Translations under genes and position numbers: made by a program
Assembly (NCBI GenBank): GCA_037200005.1
Contig: JBBCGY010000001.1
Coordinates: forward strand, 1,631,103-1,695,102
DNA from: Alphaproteobacteria bacterium
GTDB lineage: Bacteria > Pseudomonadota > Alphaproteobacteria > UBA9219 > RFNS01
DNA length: 64,000 nt
Direction of reading: 5' to 3'
Shown here: piece by piece, positions 1 through 9,163 of the stretch
Position numbering within the stretch: the stretch's first letter is position 1
Layout: each line of letters starts with the position of its first letter
The notes under the pieces: model-generated
The model's input: only the letters and a program-made list of their open reading frames with translations
Told to the model about the DNA's origin: nothing
Databases searched by the model: none

Positions 1-693
1 ATGGCCCATGGCAAGCTCGCTCTGGTCGGGAATGGTCTGATGCACGAGCAGCCCGAAGGGATGCAAGGTCACGGGCCGTTCGCCGCTGTTGCGAACGCGA
101 TCGGTGATGGTGAACATGAAGTGATCGTCAAGCGTGATGACGCGCTCGAAGCGCAATCCCTCGCCATTGTCCCACGTAAGCGTGACCGGCGACTCCGGCG
201 TCAGCCTGGCGCCCGGCGGCAGGCTCCACTCGGTATCGGAGGACGGCAGCTTGACGTTCTCGCCGAGCCAGCCGAACTCCGCATAACAGGCAGGATGCGG
301 CCGGGCCGAACCGGACGGAGACAATAAAACGACCGGCGGGCTGGCGGGATCGACGGTTTCACGATAGCGGCGCAGGACCAGATCATCGATGCGCCCGCCG
401 GCCAGATTGATCGAGCCGCTCAATTCGCCGGATTCGACGGCCACACGCTTTTGTTCCGCGACCAGAAGGGCGCGGTCTTTAAGTTCCGTTGACGCCGCCG
501 CGGTGGAGACAGAAGGCGCTGGGCGGCGCGACGCGGGCGGTTCTTTCAGCGCCAGCTTGGCGGCTTTCTGCTGGGCAATGGCGGCGCGATAGGCCTCGAG
601 CCTCGGGCGTTCGTAAAAATAGTGAAAGCCAAGCAATATGCTCAGCGAAATCGCCATGGCCAGAAACAGATTGGCATGATTCATCGAACTCAT
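1..693 (-). CDS. yidC: Membrane protein insertase YidC, N-terminal part (runs off left edge)
   Basis: The first 231 codons of YidC, the inner-membrane insertase that works with SecYEG or alone. The N-terminal signal-anchor helix is visible ([16 protein letters not shown]), followed by an Ala/Pro-rich linker and the beginning of the periplasmic beta-domain (e.g. [16 protein letters not shown], then [14 protein letters not shown]). This long periplasmic domain is the Gram-negative type. The catalytic five-helix core lies beyond the window. The start was chosen at 693 because its ATG overlaps the TGA of yidD in an ATGA junction, which indicates translational coupling; a second in-frame ATG lies three codons downstream. 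Order rpmH-rnpA-yidD-yidC is the classical bacterial arrangement and makes the call secure. Confidence 0.95.
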   Translation of the reverse strand, partial: MSSMNHANLFLAMAISLSILLGFHYFYERPRLEAYRAAIAQQKAAKLALKEPPASRRPAPSVSTAAASTELKDRALLVAEQKRVAVESGELSGSINLAGGRIDDLVLRRYRETVDPASPPVVLLSPSGSARPHPACYAEFGWLGENVKLPSSDTEWSLPPGARLTPESPVTLTWDNGEGLRFERVITLDDHFMFTITDRVRNSGERPVTLHPFGLLVHQTIPDQSELAMGH

Positions 694-956
694 CGGCATT
701 CCTTAGAAACAGGGTCATAGCCGGAATCTCCCCAAGGGTGACACCGGCAAATACGGCGCAGCGCCATCCCGCCGCCGCGCGCGGCGCCATGCGTCTGCAG
801 GGCTTCAAGCGCATAAGCCGAACAGCTGGGCTCGAAACGGCAATTGCTCCCCAGCCACGGCGCGAGCATAAAACGATAAAAGATCACCGCGCCGCGAAGA
901 ATCGAGGTTACGGCAAAAGACATGGCGGCGGCGCAAATGCGGAAAATGGCAAACAT
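690..956 (-). CDS. yidD: Membrane protein insertion efficiency factor YidD
   Basis: Small (88 aa) inner-membrane-associated protein that assists YidC-dependent insertion. It carries the family signatures: a hydrophobic/amphipathic N-terminus ending in [11 protein letters not shown], the Cys-containing [15 protein letters not shown] block and the C-terminal [13 protein letters not shown] block. The family is usually 70-110 aa, so it is full length. It sits between rnpA and yidC and its stop codon overlaps the yidC start (ATGA). No strong Shine-Dalgarno is visible at the first ATG; an internal ATG 11 codons in (about 923) is an alternative start. Confidence 0.93.
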   Translation of the reverse strand: MFAIFRICAAAMSFAVTSILRGAVIFYRFMLAPWLGSNCRFEPSCSAYALEALQTHGAARGGGMALRRICRCHPWGDSGYDPVSKECR

Positions 957-1013
957 GGAGTGTTTATGGCAAAGTTTTGCCCGTGCCTCAATTTGAATAA
1001 ATGAATAATGTCA

Positions 1014-1403
1014 TTATTCCTTGGAAGAAGCTTTGGGGGAGGCGGCTTTTGCGGCGTTAAGGCGGCGCAGCGCGTAAAGCAGATCTCCGCGCAGGGCGGC
1101 AAAATCACGGGATACCGTTTCCGGCCTGGCAATCAGCACGTAATCGCAGCTCTCGCCCGCCATGGCAGGCAAGACTTCCCGCGCCAGCGCCCGAAGCCGC
1201 CGTTTGGCGCGGTTGCGCATGACGGCATTGCCGACGCGCTTGCTGGCGGTCAACCCATAGCGCAGTCCGCCGGACTCTTGGCCGGATTCATGCGCCCGCG
1301 CTTGCAGGACAAGCCCTTTGGTCGCGCATTTGCGACCGCTGGAAGCGGCGGCAAGAAACTCCGCACGCCGCTTGAGAATAGAAAGCATGGCAGGCATGTT
1401 CAT
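1014..1403 (-). CDS. rnpA: Ribonuclease P protein component
   Basis: Protein subunit of RNase P, which binds the catalytic RNA and the 5' leader of pre-tRNA. The 129 aa product has the basic RNR-type motif RNRAKRRLRAL, preceded by YGLTASKRVGNAVMR, both diagnostic for the family, and the LKRRAEFL start typical of RnpA. Two or three in-frame ATGs occur at the beginning; the one at 1388 (MLSILKRR) matches usual family starts equally well. It lies 15 nt downstream of rpmH, and the two are presumably co-transcribed from a promoter upstream of rpmH. The C-terminal tail (KAASPKASSKE) is low complexity. Confidence 0.94.
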   Translation of the reverse strand: MNMPAMLSILKRRAEFLAAASSGRKCATKGLVLQARAHESGQESGGLRYGLTASKRVGNAVMRNRAKRRLRALAREVLPAMAGESCDYVLIARPETVSRDFAALRGDLLYALRRLNAAKAASPKASSKE

Positions 1404-1418
1404 CTTTAAGATGAATCA

Positions 1419-1553
1419 CTAGGCCGACAGGCGCTTGCGGCCCTTGGCGCGACGACGGGCGACGACTTGGGCGCCGTTTTTCGTAGCCATGCGGGCGCGA
1501 AAGCCATGACGCCTTTTGCGCACCAGCTTGCTGGGCTGATAAGTGCGTTTCAC
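1419..1553 (-). CDS. rpmH: 50S ribosomal protein L34
   Basis: Very short basic ribosomal protein of 44 aa. Translation from a GTG at 1553 gives [18 protein letters not shown] and then [24 protein letters not shown], an almost consensus L34. The GTG start was chosen because the conserved MKRTYQPS begins exactly there and no ATG is available. It is the first gene of the rpmH-rnpA-yidD-yidC cluster, which in many bacteria lies near the replication origin. Confidence 0.95.
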   Translation of the reverse strand: MKRTYQPSKLVRKRRHGFRARMATKNGAQVVARRRAKGRKRLSA

Positions 1554-1634
1554 GATAAACTCCAGAACGCGAATAGTTAAGCGGCGGTTATAGGAAACCT
1601 CGCCGCCGGAGTCAAACGAATCCGCGAATCGGGC

Positions 1635-4406
1635 TTAAGGAGGCGAAATCGTCGAGCCGGTGATGGGAATCGTGGCGGTTCCCCCGCTGCTCAGCGGCGG
1701 GCCGGAGGCGCAGGTGCCGGTCGTCGCTTTCTTGACTTTGAAATTACCACTTACCGACTGCGGGCGCCTATAGCAGCCCGTGCAATAATTCGCAGGAGCT
1801 ACCGTGGGAACTTGGCCTTTGGTGTATATCAGGCCGCTATCGGTATTGGTCATGGTCAATATGTAAGACGCGTTCGAGGGAACGATCTTGCTCGTCTGCT
1901 CCCAGCTGACAGTTCCCTGTACCGGACATTCTCCGGCTCCATAAGAGATGGTTTGGTTCGCGATGGAATCGCTAAGATTGTCAATAACGGTATTGACGGC
2001 TGCACCGGTACAATCATCGCATACACCCGCCGAGCAGGAAACCGTGCCATCGGTGCCGGTGCAACCCCAAGTCCATGGCCCACGGGCAGGCGCCGCAGGG
2101 GTCACAAGCGTATTGACATTACCCACAGCGCATAGATTCGTGTTCGGCGTATTGGGAAGCCTGTTTCCCGGCAAGCCCGCGAGACCGCAACCCGCAAGGC
2201 CCGTCACGTTCGCGACCGATGTCGAGCATTGCCAGCTGGTCGTCCCGCCATTCTGGCCGGTGCAGAACCATGTCCATGGGCCAGTGCCGGCGACCGGCGT
2301 CGCCGTGCCGGTGGCGCACAGGCCGGTGACGGGCGCGCTTACGCTCGATATGGCAGAGGCTGGACCGCAAGTTCCATTGACGGGCGGCGGCGGCGGCGGC
2401 GGAACGTAATCCGCCTGCGCGTCGCGCCAGCAATAATCGATATAAAGGCCGCCCGCTTGATCCGTGCAGTTCCACTCCCAGCCGTTGTCGCCCGGACTCC
2501 AGGTTATGGCTTCGATCGGACTCGCCACGCCCGCCGCACAAAGCTGCTCGGAAGGCGAGGGCGCGATAGGATTGATCTGCTCACTCGCCGAGCCGCATCT
2601 TCCGGGAATCGGATTGCCCCCATAGACAAGGCATTCCTGTTCATATTCCGGATCATTCGGATCATTGCCCTGGCATTTCCACGTATTAAGAAGACCGGTC
2701 TTGACATAATTTGCCGCCGTGCCGGAAGCACATAGCTCATCCATTTTCGGCGGAGCGCTCAGTTTTTCACCCCAATCGAAATTGCACACGCCGCGCGTCA
2801 AGCCGAGATTGACGTTCACAACACATTGGGCGTCGGTGCCGGTATTTTCGCCCTTACAAGTCCATGTCAGCTTATTGCCAACCATCAAGACATTGACCGG
2901 CGTGCCGTTCTGACAGGCGTTATCGGGCAATTGATTGTTGTTGATGACATAATTGGAATCGATGCCGCATTGGCCGTTGATGATAGGCAGATAAGCTTTG
3001 CAGGTGGTATTGGAAACGCCGCCATTCACTCCTAGGCAAGTCCAACTCCAGCTTGGCTCTGTCGGCGTCGCGACATGCGTGATGACAGGATCCGGCATAG
3101 GGCTGTTAAAGGGATGGCGGCAGCCACAATTGTCCATTCCGCCAGGCGGAAGCCAGCCATTATTCCCCCAGATCGTCCAACCGTTGCAATCGCCGCATTG
3201 GCCGGGGAAGGGAGATGTGCTGGCAATAGCGCTGCAGTCCGCGTTCGACTTGCCAGGGCTGCCGGTGCATGACCACCGCCACCGGCCATCGTTGCAGCCA
3301 TAACAGCCATATATGCCTGTGCCGGTCACGGGAGTCGGCGTGCCTCTACTGCATAGATCGGCAGGATCGAATGGCACGGCAGGCAATCTCCCGCCATTCG
3401 CGGGACCGCACTGGCCGTTATAAGCGGGCGGCACCTTCAACGCCGAACAGCTCGCCGTAGTCTTGCCGGGCGTGCCGGGACATTGCCAGGTCCATTTATT
3501 GCCGCCATCGACCGGACCGATGATCGCGCCGCTGCCGGGGCCACACAAATCCTGGATATTGGTCGGAAGCGAGGGAAGTCCCTGAGGCGGATTATTGACC
3601 GCACAAGTGCCGTCAGTCGGCGTACAGGCTCCCACCTGGCGCGTCAGAATCCATTGCCCTCCCTGGCATGTGTAGGTGATTTCATAATTGATCGGCGTAT
3701 GCGGCACGCCGGCGGCGGTCAGCGCCGCATCGGCATTAATCGTAAACGGCTCTCCCTCGGCGCCGACGCGATCGATCAATGCGGAGGCGGGAACCCCATT
3801 AATGAGGGTGGCGGCATGTTCAGGCGCCGCCGGGTCCTTAGTCCACTCTATAATTTTCTGGCGCACGGGCGCGATCCGCCTGCCCATTTCGTCAGGCAGA
3901 CCAAGACTTTGCAGCGTGTTGCCCCCACAGAATACATCGGTGGCTTTTTTCGCGGGACAGCAGGCGTTCGGGGTCACCATGATTTGGGGAGGCGGATTGG
4001 CAAGAAAAGCGCCCCATTCCTTCGGCGTATTCCATGGAATGAAGAACGGCTTGTCTTGCCCCACGCCCGTATCGTAAAGCATCCGGCAGGTCGCCGAAAG
4101 TTCCTTGATGGGGGAAGTCAGTTCATCATAGTCTGGCGATGGAGCTACGGGACAAACCACCGATGTCGCGCCGGGCCGATCGCAATCTGTCGCCCGCACG
4201 AGGGCCGTTTCGCCGGGACCGATGCGGGTGCCGTTTGCTCCCGGCATGCGCTCTCCCTCGCTATCGGTCATCCGCATATCAATGACATCGCCAACGGGGG
4301 GTATCAGCGTGGATGTGTCCGCCGCATGCGCGGGCGCTCCCGCCACCAGAACCGAGGCTGCGATAATGCCTAAAATAATACGACAAAGCGCCAATGGCTT
4401 GCGCAT
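1635..4406 (-). CDS. Large secreted protein with eight Cys-rich repeats
   Basis: About 923 aa with a clear signal peptide (LCRIILGIIAASVLVAGAPAHA, cleavage after AHA), so exported to the periplasm or surface. After an N-terminal domain with paired cysteines (NACCPAKK, DVFCGG) come roughly eight repeats of 55-75 aa. Each has the pattern N-G-x-C-G ... LC-x-x-G-T ... W-x-W-x-C-x-G ... CSA, that is four cysteines per repeat and conserved Trp residues, suggesting small disulfide- or Trp-stabilised modules. A short stretch of consecutive prolines precedes the VNGTCG repeat. The final 130 aa lack the repeat and contain CTGC and GTCASG. I know similar repeats from uncharacterised alphaproteobacterial surface proteins, but cannot assign a function; adhesion or pilus-related display is conceivable. 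Start 4406 is preferred over 4445 because it begins directly at the signal peptide and has a GGGGA-like site upstream. Confidence 0.75.
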   Translation of the reverse strand: MRKPLALCRIILGIIAASVLVAGAPAHAADTSTLIPPVGDVIDMRMTDSEGERMPGANGTRIGPGETALVRATDCDRPGATSVVCPVAPSPDYDELTSPIKELSATCRMLYDTGVGQDKPFFIPWNTPKEWGAFLANPPPQIMVTPNACCPAKKATDVFCGGNTLQSLGLPDEMGRRIAPVRQKIIEWTKDPAAPEHAATLINGVPASALIDRVGAEGEPFTINADAALTAAGVPHTPINYEITYTCQGGQWILTRQVGACTPTDGTCAVNNPPQGLPSLPTNIQDLCGPGSGAIIGPVDGGNKWTWQCPGTPGKTTASCSALKVPPAYNGQCGPANGGRLPAVPFDPADLCSRGTPTPVTGTGIYGCYGCNDGRWRWSCTGSPGKSNADCSAIASTSPFPGQCGDCNGWTIWGNNGWLPPGGMDNCGCRHPFNSPMPDPVITHVATPTEPSWSWTCLGVNGGVSNTTCKAYLPIINGQCGIDSNYVINNNQLPDNACQNGTPVNVLMVGNKLTWTCKGENTGTDAQCVVNVNLGLTRGVCNFDWGEKLSAPPKMDELCASGTAANYVKTGLLNTWKCQGNDPNDPEYEQECLVYGGNPIPGRCGSASEQINPIAPSPSEQLCAAGVASPIEAITWSPGDNGWEWNCTDQAGGLYIDYCWRDAQADYVPPPPPPPVNGTCGPASAISSVSAPVTGLCATGTATPVAGTGPWTWFCTGQNGGTTSWQCSTSVANVTGLAGCGLAGLPGNRLPNTPNTNLCAVGNVNTLVTPAAPARGPWTWGCTGTDGTVSCSAGVCDDCTGAAVNTVIDNLSDSIANQTISYGAGECPVQGTVSWEQTSKIVPSNASYILTMTNTDSGLIYTKGQVPTVAPANYCTGCYRRPQSVSGNFKVKKATTGTCASGPPLSSGGTATIPITGSTISPP

Positions 4407-4708
4407 CCCTGTTCCCCGCTGGAGATGGAGCATTTTAAGGGCCATGCCCCTAACAAAACCTTAAGTTCCCCGGCGGTGATTAAGCCATGATCCGCAATTG
4501 CCGCCCCAACCCCATTGGCAAACCCCGTAGCCATGTTGGTTAATTTTTAATTAACGCTTCTTTCCGCTTCAAATATAAAATTCTTCTCTCCAATATCCCA
4601 CACTCGGCGAATACTTCTCGTTTTTTGATGAATAAAACGATATGCCCGCTTGCGCACGTACGCGCCCCTGTTAAACTCACTCGCTGATCGCGCCGAATTA
4701 TAGAGGAA
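4407..4708. other. Intergenic region between divergent genes
   Basis: About 300 bases between the start of the Cys-rich repeat gene (minus) and the acid phosphatase gene (plus). It includes an A+T-rich stretch (taatttttaattaac near 4540-4555), which stands out from the GC-rich surroundings and could hold the divergent promoters. No convincing ORF, RNA gene or terminator was seen. Confidence 0.5.
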
Positions 4709-5527
4709 ATGACAATGATCATGAAGACGATGCAGCGGCTTATATTGGCTATTCTCGCCCTGACTGTTCCTCTCGCCCCGGCTTATGCGAAACATCACGT
4801 CAAGCCTGAGGCAAAAACGGAAAACTACCATTATCTGATGCCGCGCGACGTCGCGGATGCCGCGCGATCCCTGGCGAAACCGCCCGGCACCGGATCGAAA
4901 GCATGGAAAAAAGACATCCAGGACATTATCGGGCTTCAGGCCGCCCCCTCGCCCGATGAAATCGCGGCGGCCCGGGACGAAAACCGGCTGCAGCCGGAAC
5001 TCGTGACCCATGTCCTGGCGGAAGATTTCACCCGCGATAATTTGCCGGTCACGTTCGCGCTGCTCGACCAGACCGGCGTGGATGCGAAAGACGCGACGGG
5101 GGTCGCCAAGAAATACTGGAAACAGCCCCGCCCCTTCAAGACCAGCAAAAAAGTCAAATTAATGCTCGATGAGCCCAAGGATTACGCCTATCCAAGCGGC
5201 CATACCAGCACCAGCTATGTCTGGGCCATGATCCTGACAGATCTGCAGCCTGACGCCGCCGCGCCGCTGACCCAGAAGGCAGAGAGCATTGCCGGGCATC
5301 GCACCTTGGCCGGAGTCCATTCGTCGCACGACATCGACGCCGGGCGCGAATTCGGCAAGCAGCTGCTCAAGCTTTTCTATAAAGATTCCCGTTTTTTGAA
5401 TCAGCTTGAATCGGCGCGGCGTGAAATCGCCGCCTTGGGCTGCGCCAAAGAGCGCGCGCTCGATATTCCGCCCGTCTGGGCCCGCAGGCCGGCATTCCTG
5501 TTCAGCCCCCTGGTCCGGCCGCATTAG
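4709..5527 (+). CDS. Periplasmic PAP2-type acid phosphatase (class A NSAP-like)
   Basis: 272 aa with a signal peptide (LILAILALTVPLAPAYA). It contains the three-part vanadium-haloperoxidase/PAP2 phosphatase signature: KYWKQPRPF (K-x6-RP), PSGHTSTSY, and HRTLAGVHSSHDID in place of the usual SR-x5-H-x3-D motif. The predicted role is hydrolysis of phosphomonoesters in the periplasm, as in PhoN/PhoC class A non-specific acid phosphatases. The third motif is slightly divergent (HR rather than SR), but the catalytic His in GVHSSHD is kept. A gaggaaa ribosome binding site precedes the start. No operon partner is evident. Confidence 0.85.
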   Translation: MTMIMKTMQRLILAILALTVPLAPAYAKHHVKPEAKTENYHYLMPRDVADAARSLAKPPGTGSKAWKKDIQDIIGLQAAPSPDEIAAARDENRLQPELVTHVLAEDFTRDNLPVTFALLDQTGVDAKDATGVAKKYWKQPRPFKTSKKVKLMLDEPKDYAYPSGHTSTSYVWAMILTDLQPDAAAPLTQKAESIAGHRTLAGVHSSHDIDAGREFGKQLLKLFYKDSRFLNQLESARREIAALGCAKERALDIPPVWARRPAFLFSPLVRPH

Positions 5528-5615
5528 GGTCCCTCAAAACGAACAAATCCTGAAAGATTTCTCTCATTACTTTCATGATTTTGTGGTTTCTTTGAGAAAT
5601 ATAGGGGGAGATCAT

Positions 5616-5831
5616 ATGAGCTTGTCCAGGAAAGATATTTACTTCGCGCCGGCCGTTCTCGCGAACAGCATTTATGGTTTGCGTGAAACCCGGGTGCGCA
5701 AAACCCGGATGAAACGCCTGGCTATCGTCGGGATCGCCGCCGCTGCCTATGGCGCGGCCGCCTGGGCGACACCGGAAAGGCCGCGGCAAAACCCTCAACA
5801 TGCGCAAACCGCCTCCCTCGACGCCCATTAA
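5616..5831 (+). CDS. Small hypothetical protein with one membrane helix
   Basis: 71 aa starting at an ATG with an excellent Shine-Dalgarno (agggggag, 5603-5610). After a charged N-terminus (SLSRKDIYFAPAVLANSIYG) there is a basic stretch (RETRVRKTRMKR) and a predicted membrane helix (LAIVGIAAAAYGAAAWA). It overlaps the start of tlyA by 32 nt, so the two may be translationally linked. I do not recognise a family. The strong RBS, rather than homology, is the reason for calling it real. Confidence 0.5.
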   Translation: MSLSRKDIYFAPAVLANSIYGLRETRVRKTRMKRLAIVGIAAAAYGAAAWATPERPRQNPQHAQTASLDAH

Positions 5832-6579
5832 GAACGCCGCCAAACAACGCGCCGATCTCGCTCTCGTCCGGCAAGGACTGGCCGACGGCGAGGATAAGGC
5901 GCGCGCGCTCATCATGAGCGGCGCGGTCTATGCCGAAAACAGGCGCATCGACAAGCCCTCGGAATCGATTGGCGCGAAAGAAATCTTGCGCGTCAAAGGC
6001 AAAGCCCATGATTACGTATCACGCGGCGCGCTGAAGCTTGTCGCCGCGCTCGACCATTTCAATATCGGCCCCATGGGGAAAATCTGTCTCGATGTCGGCG
6101 CTTCGACCGGCGGCTTTACCGAGGCGCTGCTGCGACGCGGCGCGGCGAAAGTCTATGCCGTCGATTCGGGCACCAACCAGCTGGACTGGAAACTCCGCAG
6201 CGATCCCCGCGTGATCGTCCATGAGCGCTGCAACGCGCGCGCGCTCGACCGCGCGATCATTCCCGAAGCGCCGCAGATCATCGTCGCCGATGTCAGCTTC
6301 ATAAGCCTGACGGTCGCGCTGCCCGCCGCGCTCGGCCTCGCCGCTTCGGACGCACAGTTCGTCGCGCTCATCAAGCCGCAATTCGAGGCGACGCGGGAAG
6401 ACGTGGGCGACGGCGGCATCGTCCGCGACGAGGCTGTGCGCCAGGCCGCCTGCGATAAGATTCAGGCCTGGCTGGAGCGGGACATGAAATGGGCCATCCT
6501 GGGCCTGATCGAAAGTCCGATCACCGGCCATGACGGCAACAAGGAATATCTGATTGCCGCGACGCGCGGCATTTCCTAA
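5800..6579 (+). CDS. tlyA: TlyA family rRNA (cytidine-2'-O)-methyltransferase / S4-domain protein
   Basis: About 259 aa. The N-terminal S4-like RNA-binding domain (RADLALVRQGLADGEDKARALIMSG) is followed by the linker VSRGALKL and an FtsJ/RrmJ-like Rossmann methyltransferase domain with the SAM motif LDVGASTGGFTEALL, the AVDSGTNQLDW block and the motif IKPQFE. TlyA enzymes methylate 16S and 23S rRNA at cytidine 2'-OH; some are annotated as haemolysins. Start 5800 (MRKPPPSTP) fits family length better than an upstream in-frame start at 5749. No strong RBS precedes it, so coupling to the overlapping small upstream gene is plausible. It ends 8 nt before the ABC-transporter substrate-binding gene. 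Confidence 0.9.
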   Translation: MRKPPPSTPIKNAAKQRADLALVRQGLADGEDKARALIMSGAVYAENRRIDKPSESIGAKEILRVKGKAHDYVSRGALKLVAALDHFNIGPMGKICLDVGASTGGFTEALLRRGAAKVYAVDSGTNQLDWKLRSDPRVIVHERCNARALDRAIIPEAPQIIVADVSFISLTVALPAALGLAASDAQFVALIKPQFEATREDVGDGGIVRDEAVRQAACDKIQAWLERDMKWAILGLIESPITGHDGNKEYLIAATRGIS

Positions 6580-6587
6580 AGTCCTGC

Positions 6588-8369
6588 ATGCCTGTCCTGC
6601 TTTTTCTATTGGCGATTTTCCTCGCCTTCCCCGCTCATGCCGATCATGCGATCGCCATGCATGGCGCGCCGAAATACGCGGCGGATTTCCATCATTTCGA
6701 TTACGTCGATCCCGACGCGCCGAAGGGAGGAACGCTGCGGCTCGGCCTGACGGGTTCGTTCGACAGCGTCAATCCCTATGCGTTGCGCGGGCGCAAGGCC
6801 TATGGCGTCAACGGCATGCCGCTTTATCTTTACGACAGCCTGCTGGCACGCGGCTCGGACGAGCCCTTCACCCTGTACGGCCTGATCGCTAAGGGTGTCG
6901 CCTCTCCCCCCGACCGGAGCAGCGTCACCTTCACGCTCGATCCCGCCGCCAAATTCCATGACGGTGCGCCGATCACCAGCGCGGACGTTATTTTTTCATG
7001 GAAGACATTTCGCGATCATGGCCTGCCCAACCAGCGCACCTATTACAAAAAAATAGAACGCGCCGAAGCGCCCGACGCTTATACGGTCACATTCCATTTC
7101 GAGCGCAATGCCGATAGCGGCTTCAACCGCGAAATGCCGCTGATCATGGGTTTGATGCAAGTCATCCCGAAACATTATTGGGAGGGAAAAGACATCACCG
7201 CCCCCACGCTCGCGCCGCCGCTCGGCAACGGCCCCTACAAGATCGCCGCCGTCGATCCGGGGCGCGGCATCGTCTGGGAGCGGGTAAAGGATTACTGGGC
7301 GCAAGACCTGCCGCCGCGCCGGGGCCTGAATAATTTCGATGAAATCCGCGCCGATTATTACCGCGACGAGCAGGTCGCGCTGCAAGCCTTTAAGGCCGGA
7401 CAGTATGACATCCGGGTGGAAATCAATCCGGCGCTGTGGGCGAGAGGCTATGATGGCGCGGCGCGGGACGAGGGAAAATACAGCCTGGCCGAGATTCCGC
7501 ACCACCGCGTCGAGGCAACGCGCGCCTACGCCTTCAATCTGCGCAAGCCGCTGTTCCAGGATCGGGTCTTGCGGCAAGCCGTCAATATGGCGTTCGATTT
7601 CGAATGGATCAACCGCGTGCTGTTTTACGGGCGATACCGGCGCAGCGAAAGTTATTTCCCCAACAGCGAACTCGCCGCGACCGGAACGCCCGGCGCGGAA
7701 GAACTCAAACTTCTCGAACCGTTCCGCGCGCAGCTGCCGCCGGAACTCTTCACGCAGGAATTCTCGCTGCCTCACGGCGATATCGCCGCGCGCCTGAGGC
7801 AGGCCCAGCATCTGCTGCAGGAAGCGGGCTATAGCTTACAGGACGGAAAACTCCACGATCCCCAAGGCACGCGCGTCGCCTTCACCATCATCCTGAACGA
7901 TCCGTCGGAAGAAAAAGTCGCACTGCAACTGAGCCGCAATGTGCGCTCGCTCGGCATCGAAGCCTCCGTGCGCATGCTCGACAGCGCGCAGTATCAGGCG
8001 GCGCTGAATAATTTCGACTATGACATGGCTCTGGTGCGCTGGGTGAACAGCCTGTCTCCCGGCAACGAGCAGGCTTTTTTCTGGGGATCGGCGGCGGCGG
8101 CGCAGCCGGGATCGCGCAATTACGCCGGAATCGCCAGCCCGGCCATCGACCGGCTGATTACCGCCATCACCGGCGCGGATAGCCGCGCCGGATTGGTCAC
8201 CGCCGTTCATGCCCTCGACCGGATTTTGCAATGGGGTTATTACGCCGTGCCGCTTTATTACAGGCCCGCCGATTATCTCGGCATCAAAATCGGCCTCATG
8301 CGCCCCGCCGTCACGCCGCTTACCGGCTATGTGCTGGAAAGCTGGTGGCGGGCGCCTGGGAACAATTAA
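6588..8369 (+). CDS. Extracellular solute-binding protein family 5 (YejA-like)
   Basis: 593 aa periplasmic binding protein with signal peptide (LLFLLAIFLAFPAHA). The features match SBP_bac_5 oligopeptide/microcin C type receptors of the YejA branch: an early HGAPKY...FDYVDPDAPKGGTLR block, VTFTLDPAAKFHDGAPITSADVIFSW, and the mid-domain YAFNLRKPLFQDRVLRQAVNMAFDFEW. Such proteins deliver peptides to a YejBEF-type ABC permease, but no permease or ATPase gene follows here, so the transporter would have to be encoded elsewhere. It lies 8 nt downstream of tlyA. Confidence 0.88.
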   Translation: MPVLLFLLAIFLAFPAHADHAIAMHGAPKYAADFHHFDYVDPDAPKGGTLRLGLTGSFDSVNPYALRGRKAYGVNGMPLYLYDSLLARGSDEPFTLYGLIAKGVASPPDRSSVTFTLDPAAKFHDGAPITSADVIFSWKTFRDHGLPNQRTYYKKIERAEAPDAYTVTFHFERNADSGFNREMPLIMGLMQVIPKHYWEGKDITAPTLAPPLGNGPYKIAAVDPGRGIVWERVKDYWAQDLPPRRGLNNFDEIRADYYRDEQVALQAFKAGQYDIRVEINPALWARGYDGAARDEGKYSLAEIPHHRVEATRAYAFNLRKPLFQDRVLRQAVNMAFDFEWINRVLFYGRYRRSESYFPNSELAATGTPGAEELKLLEPFRAQLPPELFTQEFSLPHGDIAARLRQAQHLLQEAGYSLQDGKLHDPQGTRVAFTIILNDPSEEKVALQLSRNVRSLGIEASVRMLDSAQYQAALNNFDYDMALVRWVNSLSPGNEQAFFWGSAAAAQPGSRNYAGIASPAIDRLITAITGADSRAGLVTAVHALDRILQWGYYAVPLYYRPADYLGIKIGLMRPAVTPLTGYVLESWWRAPGNN

Positions 8370-8439
8370 CCAAAGGTAAACAGGTTTTCCCCAATAATGA
8401 GCGACGCGTCAAACACGGGGTTTGCGCGACGGGGAGCGT

Positions 8440-9144
8440 ATGTACCTTTTCACGCTTATCTTCATATTCGTGACCATCGTCGGACTGTTCACGCAGGTTC
8501 TGGCGATGCAGAATACGCGCTTCATCGGCAGGCAAACCGGCGGCGCGCAGCAGATGCTGGCCTGGCACAGCGCCGTGGTGCAAGCGGCGCGCTGGAGCAT
8601 CGTCAATCCGCCCAATCCACCTGCGCCGGCCTTTCCCGGCTGGGGCGTGACCACACAAAATCCATGCACGATCTATGCGACCGCGCAAGTTGCTTGGCCC
8701 GGTGCGCCCGCGCAATGCATAGACAATAGCGGCGTGCCTCCGGCCCTGGCGTTTGTTGATAATCTCGCCATCGATGCCAATCCACTCAATAATGTCAGAA
8801 GTCTTCTTCCGGCCGGATTCGCGACGCGCTTTCGCAGCGTGATCTTCACCGCCAACAATACGCGCCTCGTCGTGACTTTCGTGCAGCCGGATGCGACCGG
8901 CGACGCCAATGCCATATTGCCGCCCGTCGGCCTGACCGCCAGCCAGCTTTACCGCCAGTTCGGGCGCCTCGAGGTCGATCGCGGCGCATTCGGATATGCC
9001 GTCGGCACGCGACTTCAACCCGCCGCCGCCGCGACCACGACGGATGCGGCGGGCGCGCCGGTCAATATCAACGGCCTTGGCGTATATGACATTCCGGGCG
9101 GCGTTGTTCCCCCCGGCGCTATCGCTCTATTCACGCCCATATGA
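8440..9144 (+). CDS. Pilin-like / minor-pilin-type hypothetical membrane protein
   Basis: 234 aa starting at an ATG with ggggag just upstream (8431-8436). It has a single N-terminal hydrophobic segment (MYLFTLIFIFVTIVGLFTQVLAMQ) and then a Gly/Asn/Ala-rich exported domain, including a Cys pair (NPCTIYAT, AQCIDN). This layout resembles pilin-like proteins such as PilV/TadE-type minor pilins, although no canonical prepilin peptidase site is seen. It lies 19 nt upstream of a true prepilin-like gene, which supports a shared role in a pseudopilus or surface fibre. No family assigned. Confidence 0.55.
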   Translation: MYLFTLIFIFVTIVGLFTQVLAMQNTRFIGRQTGGAQQMLAWHSAVVQAARWSIVNPPNPPAPAFPGWGVTTQNPCTIYATAQVAWPGAPAQCIDNSGVPPALAFVDNLAIDANPLNNVRSLLPAGFATRFRSVIFTANNTRLVVTFVQPDATGDANAILPPVGLTASQLYRQFGRLEVDRGAFGYAVGTRLQPAAAATTTDAAGAPVNINGLGVYDIPGGVVPPGAIALFTPI

Positions 9145-9163
9145 GACTATGAGAGGAAAGATC

